Assembly: GCF_000485595.1 (NCBI RefSeq)
Contig: NW_014577593.1
Span: 156,950-189,096 of the forward strand
Direction: 5' to 3'
DNA from: Priapulus caudatus
Taxonomy: Eukaryota; Priapulida; Priapulimorpha; Priapulimorphida; Priapulidae
DNA length: 32,147 nt
Shown in pieces: positions 20,711-29,866 of the stretch (its first letter is position 1; every line of letters begins with the position of its first letter). The notes beneath the pieces are model-generated. The model was not told the origin of the DNA. It searched no databases and worked only from the letters and a program-made list of their open reading frames with translations. The position numbers were made by a program, and so were the translations under genes.

Positions 20711-23700
20711 GCAGCAGAGTCTGCCTGCCTACCTTCACCACCTCCCTCCCCATCGTGCCCACAGAGTGCTCAGCCAAGCCCCGCACCGAGAGATGGCGCC
20801 CCGCGGCGTGTCGCAGCCTTTTCTCTCTTCGCCACCTTTGTACGAGGACGTGATGCAGCAGACGATAGGGGCGTCGCAATATCAGCCGAGAGCGCCGCCC
20901 TTTCCTGGTCATCCGGCGACATTCTTGCCGTCGTCGTCGGGCGGTACTGGCCGACCACCCGTCTACCAGCAACAGCAGCGTGCGGCCGCGGCGCCGCCGG
21001 GCCGCGGCGCGTTCGAGCCGCGCTCGCTGCGACCTGCGGCAGCTTCGCTCGGCCCTCCGCGGCAGCCTCCCCCGCTCGTGCCACGTGGTGGCGCCGGCCA
21101 GAATCCCGCGCGACCACCACCGCAGCTGTACACGCCGATGGGAGCGCCCGCTGTGAAACCCCCGGCGTCGGCAGCAGCAGCGGCGGGCGGCGGCATCTCC
21201 CATCAGCACCCGCGAGATGTCCTGCCTGCCGTCGACCTGTCCAGCCGCTCCCGCCGGCCGGTGGAGGTGCTCGACCTGAGCCTGCGCAGGAGCCCCGAGT
21301 CATCTTCACTGCGAGGCGACGTCATCCCGGACTCGTCTCTGCGACGTGACGTCGGCCCGGAATCTTCCCTGCAACGCGACGTCGGCTCGTGCCAGACTTC
21401 GGAGTCGTCGGAAATTGGAGAGAAGATCGGCGCCACCGATTTACGCTGGCAGACCCCACGACCCCACGCCCACGAGTTACCAGCTGAGCATCAGCGCACC
21501 ACTGCGACGTCCCTGCACAAGCAGCAGCGCTCCCTGGTCGATGAGCGTCCCCTGGTCGATGAGCTTCCCCTGGGGGATGAGCGCCCCCTGGAGGTGGGAG
21601 GCGGCTACCTGGCTGAGGAGTTTGCGAAGGAGCACGGCGAAGCGTCGTCTGCGCAGCTGTCGGCGACCGAAAATGCCGAGCTCTTCATCAGCCGCATTAT
21701 GAGCAAGGCTGTTGACGACATCATGAATGTCGGGAGCAGCAGCGGCGGCAGCGGTGGCGGTGGCGGCAGCGGTGGTGGCGGCAGCGGTGGCGGCAGCGGT
21801 GGTGGCAGTGGTGGCGGCAGCGGTGGCGGGAGCGGCGGCAGCGGTGGCGGGAGCGGCGGCAGCGGCAGCGGTGGTGGCGGGAGCAGCGGCAGCGGTGGCG
21901 GCAGCGGCAGCGGTGGTGGTGGCAGCGGCAGTGCCAGCGGCGGCGGCGGCAGCGGGGGGGAGCGACCGTCGCACAGCCGCGTGGCCACGACGAAGACGAC
22001 GGCCGACGGCCACATCGTTCTCAAGATCTCGACGCCGGGCAGCCCTCGGTCGCCGGACGCGGGGCGGCGAGCGAGGCCGACGCGGCAGGGTGGCGGCGTC
22101 GCCCCCGACGGCAGCATGCCGTGCCAGTTGCTGAACCTGCGACGGCGCGAGCTGCAGTGCATGCAGTGCGAGGTGAGGTACCCGGTGATGATGGCGCGCG
22201 GCGCGAACAACTACATCCACTCGTACACGTGCGCCGCCGCGAAGGTGCCGCGCCTCACGCCCAAGTACTTCCAGTGCGACCGCTGCGGCATGGAGTTTGT
22301 GACGATCAATCCCGAGGAGTTGCTCGCGCACGACGACGTCTGCATCATGGCGACGGCGCCTCCGCCGCCGGCCGCTCCCACCGTCACCGCCACCGGGGTG
22401 AGCACGCCACCGCCGCAGGAGGCGTCGCCCGCATCGTCGATTGAGACGATCCCGTATGCGGACGACGTCGAGATGAGCAGGTCACCAGAGGGCGCCGGCG
22501 ACAGTAGCCCCGATGTGATTAAGATCATCGAGGACCAAGCGAGCGGCATGATGACGGCGTGTGCTGTCGACGCGCAGCGAGAGCAGCCACCGATCAAGAT
22601 TGTCATTAAGCCGTATGCTGACAAGGCGGGCCACTACCTGCAAACCTCGGGCAGCGAGGTCGCCACAGTTGTCAGGCCACTGGACCAGCTGCTGTGCCGG
22701 CCTTGCAGCGTGCGGCTGCAGCGGCGCCCGCTTCCCGCGACGCTGATCGTCGCCGCAGACCCGGACTATGCGGAAGAGCCTCCCTCGCCCGCGTCCAGTG
22801 CGAGCTGGCAGGGAAGTGAGGAGGGAGACTCCATGGGAGCATCTGCCTCCGACTCACTGGAATTCTCCAGTTCTTCAGACGCGTACTCTGCCACCGACGA
22901 GGATGAGGGCACGCAGCGAGGCGAGGGAAGAGAGCCGGCGGACAAGAAAGCGCAATCCGCGGAACAGATGCGGCAGGAGCGACACGAGAAGCAGGCACGC
23001 CGGCTGGCGCTGAACAGGCTGCGGGAGGAGCGGCGTAAACGCGCCAGTAAGGCTGCGCATGCGCGTGACGATGACGACGACGACGACGACGACGACGAGG
23101 GAGCGAGCTCCGGCAGCGGCAGCCGCTACCACGCCAGACTCGACGAGAAGTCGCTCGTCATCACGCTGAAGCCCTGCTCCGTGCCGTTCCCGCCCAAGCC
23201 GACGGCGCCCCCTACCGGCGACACGCCTTTGCGACGGCCGGGGCTCCCACGTAACACGGCGCGCAAGGGTCACGCTGCTCCGTCTCTTTCGGTCGCGCGG
23301 CGGCAGCAGCCGCATGCACCCAAGCAGATCACGACGACACCCGACAACGACAGCCAACCGACGCCACACGACGAAACTTCGAAGGCGAAATCGGCGGATG
23401 CTACCGCCACAGTCGCCACCGGCAACGCACAGCAGCCTTTGGAAGTCTTGCTCGCCCAGCTGCTGCAGGGTCCGGAGCAGGATTCCGCCAGCGAAATGGC
23501 CTTGTCAATGCCGACAGCGGAGTTGCCGCATGTCGTGGCGTCCAGCGTCTCACGAGTGTCAGACGCGGTTGCCGAGACGACGGAGACGACGCTGGTAACA
23601 CACGCAGCGAACGTCAGCAGTGCGTCGCGTGCGCTGCCCGCTCGCAAGAAGAAAAAGCGAAGATCGACGAACCGCGTGTATTTCGGCAGTAGAGGGCGGC

Positions 23701-26700
23701 GGAAGCGACGAAAAGCGGTGGCTGATGCCAAGACTGCTTCACCCGCTGCCCAGCAGCTGGACGCCGCTTCCCAGCAGCTACCTCTAATGCCAGCTGCCCG
23801 GGGACAGAGCAGAAGGAGGGCTACCCTGAGCGAACAGGCTACTAAGCCCGCGTTGGAAGCAAGCAGCGGGGCGGTGGCTAAACTGAGGGTACGGCGCAGC
23901 CCTGGGCGCCCTCCACGGGCGCGGCGGCAACATGCAAAGATGGGGGTTTACTGCGTGGATGCGGGTGCAGCAACGTCGACGTCTGAGCTGATGGATGCGT
24001 CGACATTCACCGACACCACCCTAGCCGTGGACGCTGCCAGAGTAACCCTAACTGCAGACAAGGGAAGACCTACTGTTGCCACCGATGATGGCAGAGTCAC
24101 AGACGACGGCAGAGCCACCGTTGCTATCGACGATGGCAGAGTCACCGTAGCCGGGAACAACGGCAGAATTGTCGTATCCGAGGACGACGACAGAGCCACC
24201 GTTGCCGTCGACGACGGCAGAGTCACCGTAGCCGGGAACAACGGCAGAATTGTCGTATCCGAGGATGATGACAGAGCCACCGTTGCCGTCGACGACAGCA
24301 GAAGCACCATAGCCGGGAACAACGGCAGAATTGTCGTATCCGAGGACGACGACAGAGCCACAGTTGCCGTCGACGACGGCAGAGTCACTGTAGCCGTCGA
24401 CGACGGCAGAATTGTCGTATCCGAGGACGACGACAGAGCCACCATTGCCGTCGACGACGGCAAAGTCACCGTAGCCGGGAACAACGGCAGAATTGTCGTA
24501 TCCGAGGACGACGACAGAGCCACAGTTGCTGTCGACGACGGCAGAGTCACCGTATCTGAAGAAAACGGCAGAATTGCCATCAACGACGATGACGGCGGTA
24601 AAGTCAATGTTGTCAACGACGACCGACTCACTGTCGCTGGTGACGATGCACAACACCAGCCGCAGACCTCACCAGCCGATTCGTATGGCCTCTTGGTATC
24701 CGGCGACGTGGTCAGCGTGGGTGATTGCGCGTCATCTGTCGTCGATCCTGTGGTCGCTGACGTGGAGACAAGCCTGCCAGCATTGGAGACATTGACCCAC
24801 GAAGCTACTGATGACTGGTGCAACTCTTCCACGCACCCCGACGCTCACGTAAAGGCAGTGGCCGATATTTCACAGACAGCAAGTCTTTCAACGTGCGCAG
24901 GAGAGGAAGGCACATCCGGCAATGACCCGCTTCTCATCGGCAAGGCAACGGCCGTTAGCCCGCCGATCACACGCCGCACCGAGGACCTGATTTTATCTGA
25001 GGACCCTCCAGAGGACGTACTAGTGGTACCTTCGACCAGCGTATTATCGCCAGCGGTCACAGATAAATCGCCGGACAGCAGTGGCACTGAGATGCAAGAT
25101 GTTGTGGAAGTGAAAGACGAGGTGATGCAGAACAGTGCTGACCTCTTACCAGGGGGCGTAGAATCAGTACGTGAAGGGCAAGACGAGGTCACACCGGATA
25201 GTGCAGACGTGTTGGAAGGGGGTGCTGATTCACCGTGTGAAATAGGAGACCAAGATGCACTGAATATCATGGTTGCATCACCCAAATTGGAAGTAGAATT
25301 CTCACCAGGAGGCGCCAGCGCAGGCGAGGCGAGCGATGACAATTTTGACAAGACATCAGTTGTGTTTGCGGCCAGCAAGCAGGAGGAGCTGAGGAGGTCT
25401 CCGGCTGCGAAGCGGAACCTGTGGCGCTGCATCGAGAGGTTCATGGTTGCCACCGGCAGGGAGAAGGGAAGCGGCCATCACTCGGAGCCTGACACCGCAG
25501 AGACAAACGCAGAGCAACCACAGATGGATGGAGGAACAAGAGATGTAGACAAACCACAGATGGATGGAGGAACAAGAGGCGAGGTAAATGTAGACCAACC
25601 ACAGATGGACGGAGGAAGGAGAGACAAGTCAGACGTATACAAACCATTGATTGACATAGGAACAGGAAGCACGACCGGCAAAGTGGAGCAGCCAACTGCG
25701 GTGTGCAGTCTGCCAGTGAGCCTTGGACCGACAGAGTCACCGGTTGTTGAGGCGAGCCACGACTCTGAGGCTTTGCGGGGAGGCAAGAGAAAAGTCGTTA
25801 GGCTGGCAGACAGAATAGGCACGTCACCTGAGCTGGCAACCATGGCACCCTTCAACCAGCACCTCACGGACTGCAAGTCAATGACGGTTGACGTCTCTAC
25901 GGAAACGGTAACGGAGTTGAGACAGGATGATGGGAAGGATGAAGTTTCATCAGGCAGTCATCCGCAGGAAGGTATGTCATACTCTTAATTACCTACTGCT
26001 CACCTACCCAAGCGCTACCTTGCTGCATCTTCTTCTCACGTCTTTAAAACGATCAGCTCTCGAGTAAATCAAAGAATTCATAAATATCACCTGTTAGCTG
26101 GAATAGAAATGATTACTCCAGCATAAATATTACTATTTTTGTGTTGTTATAGGCTATAAAACGGCAATTTAGGTCTTCTAGATATTCGCGAAAATTAAAT
26201 ATGAAAGTGCTGCCAAAAAGTGATGTTGATATATGTACACAAATCTCATTTGAAATGCTAATCGATGCACATATTGGTCAAAATAAGGTGTGCGTGTTTT
26301 AAGAGATATTAGCCTTACTGTATATACTTGGTGTTATGCAAGGAGTACTGGTATAAATGTATCAGTACGGGCGAGAAAAATATAAAAACGGTTGGGAAAA
26401 CGTGAAATCATTACTTTAAGATTTTAAAATTAGATCATATTCAGATATGAAGATTTTTTGATTTTTATCAAGGGAAATTGAGGACGTTTTGTTTCATATC
26501 ACATTGCTTATTTGCATCACCTGTATCTCTGGCAGTGTGGGCATGTCCACTATATGATATGACAGGCAACCTGGCAACTACCCTACTCTCAAAAAGAGGG
26601 AGTCCCGCGGTCTGAGGTTCAAAATTAAAGATATTAACAATAACGCATGTGCTTATTTTTAAGATTCATGCAGTTGCATGTCTGCCAAATTACAATAAAA

Positions 26701-29700
26701 GTTGCAATGCTGAAAAAATACAGTAATTCCGCGAGGTAGTCCCTCTAGTGCTCTCGGAACTGAAACTAGTTAGTAGTGGCAGAAAGAATTTCAGGGCGTC
26801 CCACCGGACTCTCTCAATCAGCAAAAATCAGGAGTCCCGAACCAAGTAAAATCGGAGTAATTTTTTGTTGAACTGAGTCCGACAGTAAATCAGGGAGTAT
26901 TTGACTCCGGACTCCCGTTAATTTCGCACCCTGATATGATATGCGCAGTCCACCGTCGTCTGTCACTCGCGTAGAAAGAAGCTACTTGTCAGTACGTCGT
27001 CGTTTTACTTTTCGTGTAGGACCCGAATGCGCACAGATAGACAATGCGGCTGATCCTAATTCGGCAAGACTTCCGTCTAAGATTGACAGCATGGACGAGG
27101 CAGGCACCGCCGGCATTGAGGGGGAGGCAGCGACGGGCAACGAGAGCCCTACCTCCACAGACAGCGACCCGGTTGACCTGCCGAGCCTGCACATGCTGCT
27201 CTCTCCCAAAAAGAGTCAACCTGACATAAAGCCTGTATTCCAACACATCCAAGTCGCAACTTCGCTTACTGTCCAACCAACGGCGTCCACGCAGGCACCC
27301 AAACCTGCCATGCCCCAGTGTGTCAATACCGCAATGCCTCAGAGTCGCAGATCCACAGCCTCTCCTAGTCATCAGCCCACGATGCCTCAGGTCCTCAAAC
27401 CCACAGCATCGAGCCAAACACTCGGCCCCACGATTCCCCAGGACCTCAAACCCACAGTGCTTCGCAGTACCGATTCCATGGGGGCAACGCCTCAAGTCAT
27501 CCGTCTGATTATTCCTCAGCACTTCAGATCAACTACATCTCAGACCATCCGTTTCCCTACATCTCAGAACGTTCTACTCACAATGTCACAGAGTGTCAAA
27601 CCAGCAGTTTCACAGAGTGTTGGAACAGCAGTGTCACATACTGTCAAACCAGAAATTTCACAGAGTGTTGGAACAGCAGTGTCACATACTGTCAAACCAG
27701 AAATTTCACAGAGTGTTGGAATAGCAGTGTCACATACTGTCAAACCAGCAATTTCACAGAGTGTTGTACCAGCAGTTTCACATAGTGTCAAACCAGCAGT
27801 TTCACAGAGTGTTGTACCAGCAGTGTCACACATTGTCCGTCTAGTAGTGTCTCAGAGTGCCAGACCTGCAGTGTCTCATGTCGCATCATCGACTCAGACA
27901 CCCAGAGTTGTGATGTCTCGGAGCATGCAGCCCACTGTGCCTCTTGCAAATCAAGCGGTTGTCTCGTCTTGCAAACCGACACGAGACTCCGTCGCCCGAA
28001 ATGACAGCACAGTGCAGAGGGCGCCACATCTACCACCGAGGATGGCGCGGAAAACGATGCGGAATGGACCGACGGAAGCGAGACAGAAGCAGCAGATAGC
28101 CGCACGTCTCAGCTGCCAGCAGGTGTCGCCACCTGCTCTCCGGCAAGGGATCTCAGGATGCAGAACCTCGCCAGATTCAGGCTGGGCGAGACTGCAGCCA
28201 GCAGCTTCCAGTAATGACACGACCAACTTGCGGGGGGAACTGACAACACCGACTAAAAACAGGCGAGGGCGGCCACGAAAGGAACCAGAGACGTCCGCTC
28301 CCGAGTTGAAACAGGGCTCGTCTGCTCTGAGGCGAACTACACCGAGACGAGCTGCGTCGAGACAGGCTTCAACTACGTTGAGTCGTACGCCGCCTGCGTT
28401 AAGACGTGTCTCACCTGCACGGAGACACGGTTCACCAACGTTGCGATCTGGCTCGCCAACGTTGAGATCTATCTCACCACTGTTGAGATATGGTTCATCT
28501 CCATTGAGACGTGCCTCGCCCAGCATAAGCGAAAACTCGCAGGGTGAGACGACTCAGCTGAAGACATATACGCGAATCCCGCGCCGTCTTTCTGCCGTCG
28601 CTGCCCAGCCGATCACCATAGCATCGGTACGTAATAATGAAGTCACATTCGATTCAACTTATTATTGCTGGAAGAAAAAACGTGCACACAAGTAAATATG
28701 AGTAAAATTGCACGCCTATAATCTGAGTAAACAAACTAATGAAACTAGGTCACTTAGACTGAGTGATGGGACCAGCAACTGGAAGAGGAGTGGTGTCTCA
28801 GCCAGCATTTCTTTTGTACTGGACTGAGAGAACAGAAATTACGCTGGATGAATTCATTGATCCAGGATGTTTGAGTAGTCATGATTGGTTGCGAGGTTTA
28901 CAATGCCCTGGTTAGAAGTTGTTATGCCACCCAGATCTATTGCTCACCTTCCGCCCTAGCTGTAGTGATGTTGCGACGAATCAAACTCTCAAATGGATTT
29001 AGCATGTATTTTTGTCAACCTATGCACTAATAACCTTCACTTACGTTCGTTTGCTACAGGTAACCGCAGACGACACAACTCCGCCGGTCACCGTGGCAAC
29101 AGTAACTGCGGACCAAGCAGCAACGGCCACGGCGGCGAAGCCAAGCGAGTCTCTGCTGCATCCTTTCAAGCGAAGGATAACGCGCAGTACGAGTCGCGAG
29201 TCCTACCCTGCCGCTGTTGCCGCTGACGATGATGGCGACAGCGACTTGAACCTGCCCGATAACTTCCAGCTCACAAATTTCTTCACCAGAGGGCGCAGCT
29301 GCAGCGTGAGTCCCGCCGTGTCGGACGCAGGCGCTGTGGCAAGCCGCGCTGTCGGCCGCATGTCTCCGCGCCTTGTCGCCATGCGGTCGCCCGGCTCTGA
29401 TGGGGTGTCCCCTTCGACTGCTGCTGTGTCACCTTACCGGAACACGCGTAGCGCGTGTGCGGCGGATCCCGTGTCTACACCCAGTGATGACCGAACGAGC
29501 GGACGACCCCGGCTGGCCTCGCCAGTGGCCGCTAACAGCCAGCGTGCAGCAGTGCGCGGCAAGCGTGTGGCGAAGGTGGCAGCCAACGTCGAGAACCCAA
29601 AGCGCATAAAGATGGAGTTACAGGCGAGTGGCAGCCGGGGACGTGCGGTAGCGCGGGTGGGGCTACGCAGCAGCACTCCAACGCAGACTGCTTCGCCCAT

Positions 29701-29866
29701 TGAAAAGACGCGGCGCGGCCTGGCCATACTCATCCCAGAGAGGAAGCGACTGCACGTGCAAGGGCAGGAGCAAGAGGAGGAGGAGGAGGAGAAGGAGAGA
29801 CCAAGCCTGTTTGGCTCCATGAAAAAACACTTCACCAGTGCCTACACCCAGGCAAACAAACGGTGA
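13879..29866 (+). CDS. Giant repeat-rich, probably nuclear protein, 3,799 aa, four exons
   Basis: Exons 13879-16095, 19203-25971, 27020-28626 and 29060-29866 join in phases 0, 1 and 0 into exactly 3,800 codons. The start ATG has A at -3 and G at +4, with an in-frame stop 30 nt upstream. Most of the protein is low-complexity and probably disordered. Visible landmarks: five FLDDDD-type motifs (residues about 140-740), polyQ (1097-1245), Gly/Ser tract (1583-1659), two C2HC knuckles (1725-1786), an Asp run (about 2028-2038), basic NLS-like patch KKKKRR...RRKRRK (about 2220-2240), AT-hook-like SPGRPPRARR (about 2305), a 27-aa repeat array (about 2367-2540), an AT-hook RRGRPRK (about 3410), and an acidic C-terminal stretch. 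DLS motifs near 1415-1430 resemble CtBP-binding sites. A chromatin or transcription role is inferred from the basic and AT-hook motifs. No known family was recognised. Extra exons in intron 1, or a split into two genes, cannot be excluded. Confidence 0.72.
14862..15090 (+). repeat. Degenerate Asn/Asp-rich coding repeats
   Basis: About seven loose copies of an AATAATGAC..CTACCTGAC..-type unit of roughly 27-33 bp, giving peptides such as NNELPDKR, NNIPDKC, NDGLPDRV and NHDLPERR. The base composition is notably more AT-rich than the rest of the exon, suggesting local repeat expansion. Confidence 0.7.
16643..17450. mobile_element. Inverted-repeat element, about 0.8 kb
   Basis: The left arm (about 16650-16975) and right arm (about 17110-17445) are complements over more than 300 bp with small gaps. 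For example, TTTACTGCGACTGTCTCTCG at 16882 faces CGAGAGACAGTCGCAGTAAA, and CTTTGTGGCCAGTGTGTTGC faces GCAACACACTGGCCACAAAG. The unique centre is about 130 bp. No coding sequence. Exact ends and target duplication were not resolved. Confidence 0.8.
18151..18490 (+). mobile_element. 340-bp CAGGGTGCG-ended MITE, copy 1
   Basis: Begins CAGGGTGCGAAATTAATG and ends TTAATTTTTACTCCTG. It is flanked by identical TAAAC pentamers (18146-18150 and 18491-18495). GGACTCC/GGAGTCC words recur through it. A second copy lies in opposite orientation at 26563-26933 in intron 2 of the same gene. No coding capacity. Confidence 0.75.
18493..18590 (+). repeat. 32-bp tandem repeat, about three units
   Basis: The unit begins AACTGTCTGCTATGCGGGCT and ends TACCTCTAGTTG. 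The first two copies are nearly identical and the third has diverged. The array starts at the right-hand target duplication of the neighbouring MITE. Confidence 0.85.
19203..25971 (+). CDS. Giant gene exon B: 6.8-kb exon with polyQ, zinc knuckles and repeats
   Basis: Encodes residues 740-2995 plus one base and ends at the strong donor GAAG then GTATGT. In order: a helix-rich N-terminal part (TRNLLSIANRLAHQQ, DVLAEIREYAERANREHQ), Pro/Gln-rich sequence, two polyQ blocks, DLS motifs, 10-residue SSLR-DV repeats, a helix ENAELFISRIMSKAVDDIM (about 1560), the Gly/Ser tract, HIVLKISTP (about 1676), two C2HC knuckles, IKIVIKPYA (about 1870), CRPC (about 1902), a charged helix (about 1985-2018), the Asp run, SLVITLKPC (about 2056), basic patches, the 27-aa repeats, and PQMDGG repeats near the end. 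The single uninterrupted frame of 6.8 kb through such repetitive DNA argues for selection on the protein. Confidence 0.8.
20271..20535 (+). repeat. Imperfect CAG/CAA tract coding a Gln-rich region
   Basis: CAG and CAA codons dominate, interrupted by Leu, His and Lys codons, giving a Gln-rich, likely coiled-coil-prone segment (about residues 1097-1184). CAA interruptions usually stabilise such tracts. Confidence 0.9.
20660..20718 (+). repeat. Near-pure CAG tract (polyQ of about 19-20)
   Basis: A run of CAG with one CAA codon encodes uninterrupted glutamine at about residues 1225-1244. It is the purest triplet tract in the window and a likely site of length polymorphism. Confidence 0.93.
21733..21959 (+). 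repeat. GGC/AGC tract coding Gly/Ser linker-like region
   Basis: About 75 residues of GGSG and GGGGS-type sequence (residues about 1583-1659) lie between a predicted helix and the segment leading to the zinc knuckles, as a long flexible linker would. The opposite strand is open as a Pro/Leu frame, which is a by-product. Confidence 0.93.
24083..24603 (+). repeat. 81-bp higher-order coding repeat built from 27-bp units
   Basis: The 27-residue unit consists of three 9-residue subunits, ATVAVDDGR, VTVAGNNGR and IVVSEDDDR. Four to five higher-order copies follow one another with local losses and swaps (for example VTVAVDDGR replacing VTVAGNNGR). Each 9-mer has the pattern hydrophobic-x-V-A/S, then acidic/Asn turn, then Arg, suggesting regular short strands and turns. 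Nucleotide identity between copies is high, implying recent expansion or homogenisation. Confidence 0.92.
25522..25660 (+). repeat. PQMDGG coding repeats
   Basis: Three clear copies of CCACAGATGGATGGAGGAA encode PQMDGGTR/RR, spaced 39 and 51 bp apart, with a degenerate fourth (KPLIDIGTG). Confidence 0.85.
25972..27019 (+). other. Giant gene intron 2
   Basis: A 1,048-bp GT-AG intron, phase 1 (donor GTATGT, acceptor TTTTACTTTTCGTGTAG). Its last third is an inverted copy of the intron-1 MITE. The rest is AT-rich without coding signal. Confidence 0.75.
26563..26933 (-). mobile_element. CAGGGTGCG-ended MITE, copy 2 (inverted)
   Basis: Read on the minus strand from 26933 it begins CAGGGTGCGAAATTAACGGG and continues with AGTCCGGAGTCAAATACTCC, closely matching 18151 onward. 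The interior match continues (AAAATAAGCACACGCGTTA in copy 1 against AAAATAAGCACATGCGTTA here). The far end is less certain. ATATGA lies at both flanks (26557-26562 and 26934-26939), a possible target duplication. Confidence 0.7.
27020..28626 (+). CDS. Giant gene exon C: Ser/Pro repeats and AT-hook
   Basis: Encodes residues 2996-3531, entering in phase 1 (Q-E-G-P-E-C across the junction) and leaving in phase 0 at the donor ATCG then GTACGT. It starts with an acidic region and DLPSLHMLLSPKK. Then come degenerate KP-T-MPQ repeats, the 16-residue SQSV/SHTV array, a basic region, an AT-hook (NRRGRPRKEPE, about 3410) and an SP-LRR array. The many SP and TP sites would suit proline-directed kinases. 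Read-through past the donor reaches TAA after 22 codons, which could be an alternative C-terminus if the intron is retained. Confidence 0.75.
27593..27880 (+). repeat. 48-bp coding repeat (16 aa), about six copies
   Basis: The unit encodes KPEISQSVGTAVSHTV and is itself two related 8-mers (P-A/E-V/I-S-Q-S-V and A-V-S-H-T/S-V). The first three copies are almost identical at the DNA level; later ones drift (VVPAVSHSV, ARPAVSHV). Confidence 0.92.
28320..28530 (+). repeat. SP-LRR coding repeats
   Basis: About eight loose copies of S/T-P-x-L-R-R/S (for example GSPTLRSGSPTLRSISPLLR) in a strongly basic region next to the AT-hook. Units are about 24 bp and partly identical. Confidence 0.85.
28627..29059 (+). 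other. Giant gene intron 3
   Basis: A 433-bp GT-AG intron, phase 0 (donor GTACGT, acceptor TTCGTTTGCTACAG). No element or gene is recognised in it. Confidence 0.75.
29060..29866 (+). CDS. Giant gene exon D: basic C-terminus
   Basis: Encodes the last 268 residues (3532-3799), ending with TGA at 29864-29866. Visible: PFKRRITRSTSRES, an acidic-hydrophobic patch DSDLNLPDNFQLTNFFTRGR that could be a short binding motif, many RSxS and SP sites, basic KRVAKVAANVENPKRIKM, GLAILIPERKRLHV, then a Glu run and an ending rich in basic residues (SMKKHFTSAYTQANKR). Highly charged and serine-rich, like the rest of the protein. Confidence 0.75.
   Translation, partial: VTADDTTPPVTVATVTADQAATATAAKPSESLLHPFKRRITRSTSRESYPAAVAADDDGDSDLNLPDNFQLTNFFTRGRSCSVSPAVSDAGAVASRAVGRMSPRLVAMRSPGSDGVSPSTAAVSPYRNTRSACAADPVSTPSDDRTSGRPRLASPVAANSQRAAVRGKRVAKVAANVENPKRIKMELQASGSRGRAVARVGLRSSTPTQTASPIEKTRRGLAILIPERKRLHVQGQEQEEEEEEKERPSLFGSMKKHFTSAYTQANKR

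Noticed and set aside
21477-22331. Antisense Ala- and Pro-rich open frames opposite the Gly/Ser tract
   Set aside because: By-products of GGC/AGC repeats in the sense frame, without independent protein features.
24083-24603. Bacterial RTX-type calcium-binding nonapeptides
   Set aside because: The 9-residue period and Asp/Asn/Gly content are suggestive, but the GGxGxD core is absent and the context is a eukaryotic nuclear-type protein.
23948-24832. Antisense 200-300-codon frames opposite the 27-bp repeat array
   Set aside because: A repeat unit divisible by three with no stop keeps several frames open. The sense frame continues into unique conserved-looking sequence, the antisense ones do not.
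24083-28530. CRISPR array
   Set aside because: Repeats are contiguous, in-frame coding repeats without unique spacers, in an animal gene.
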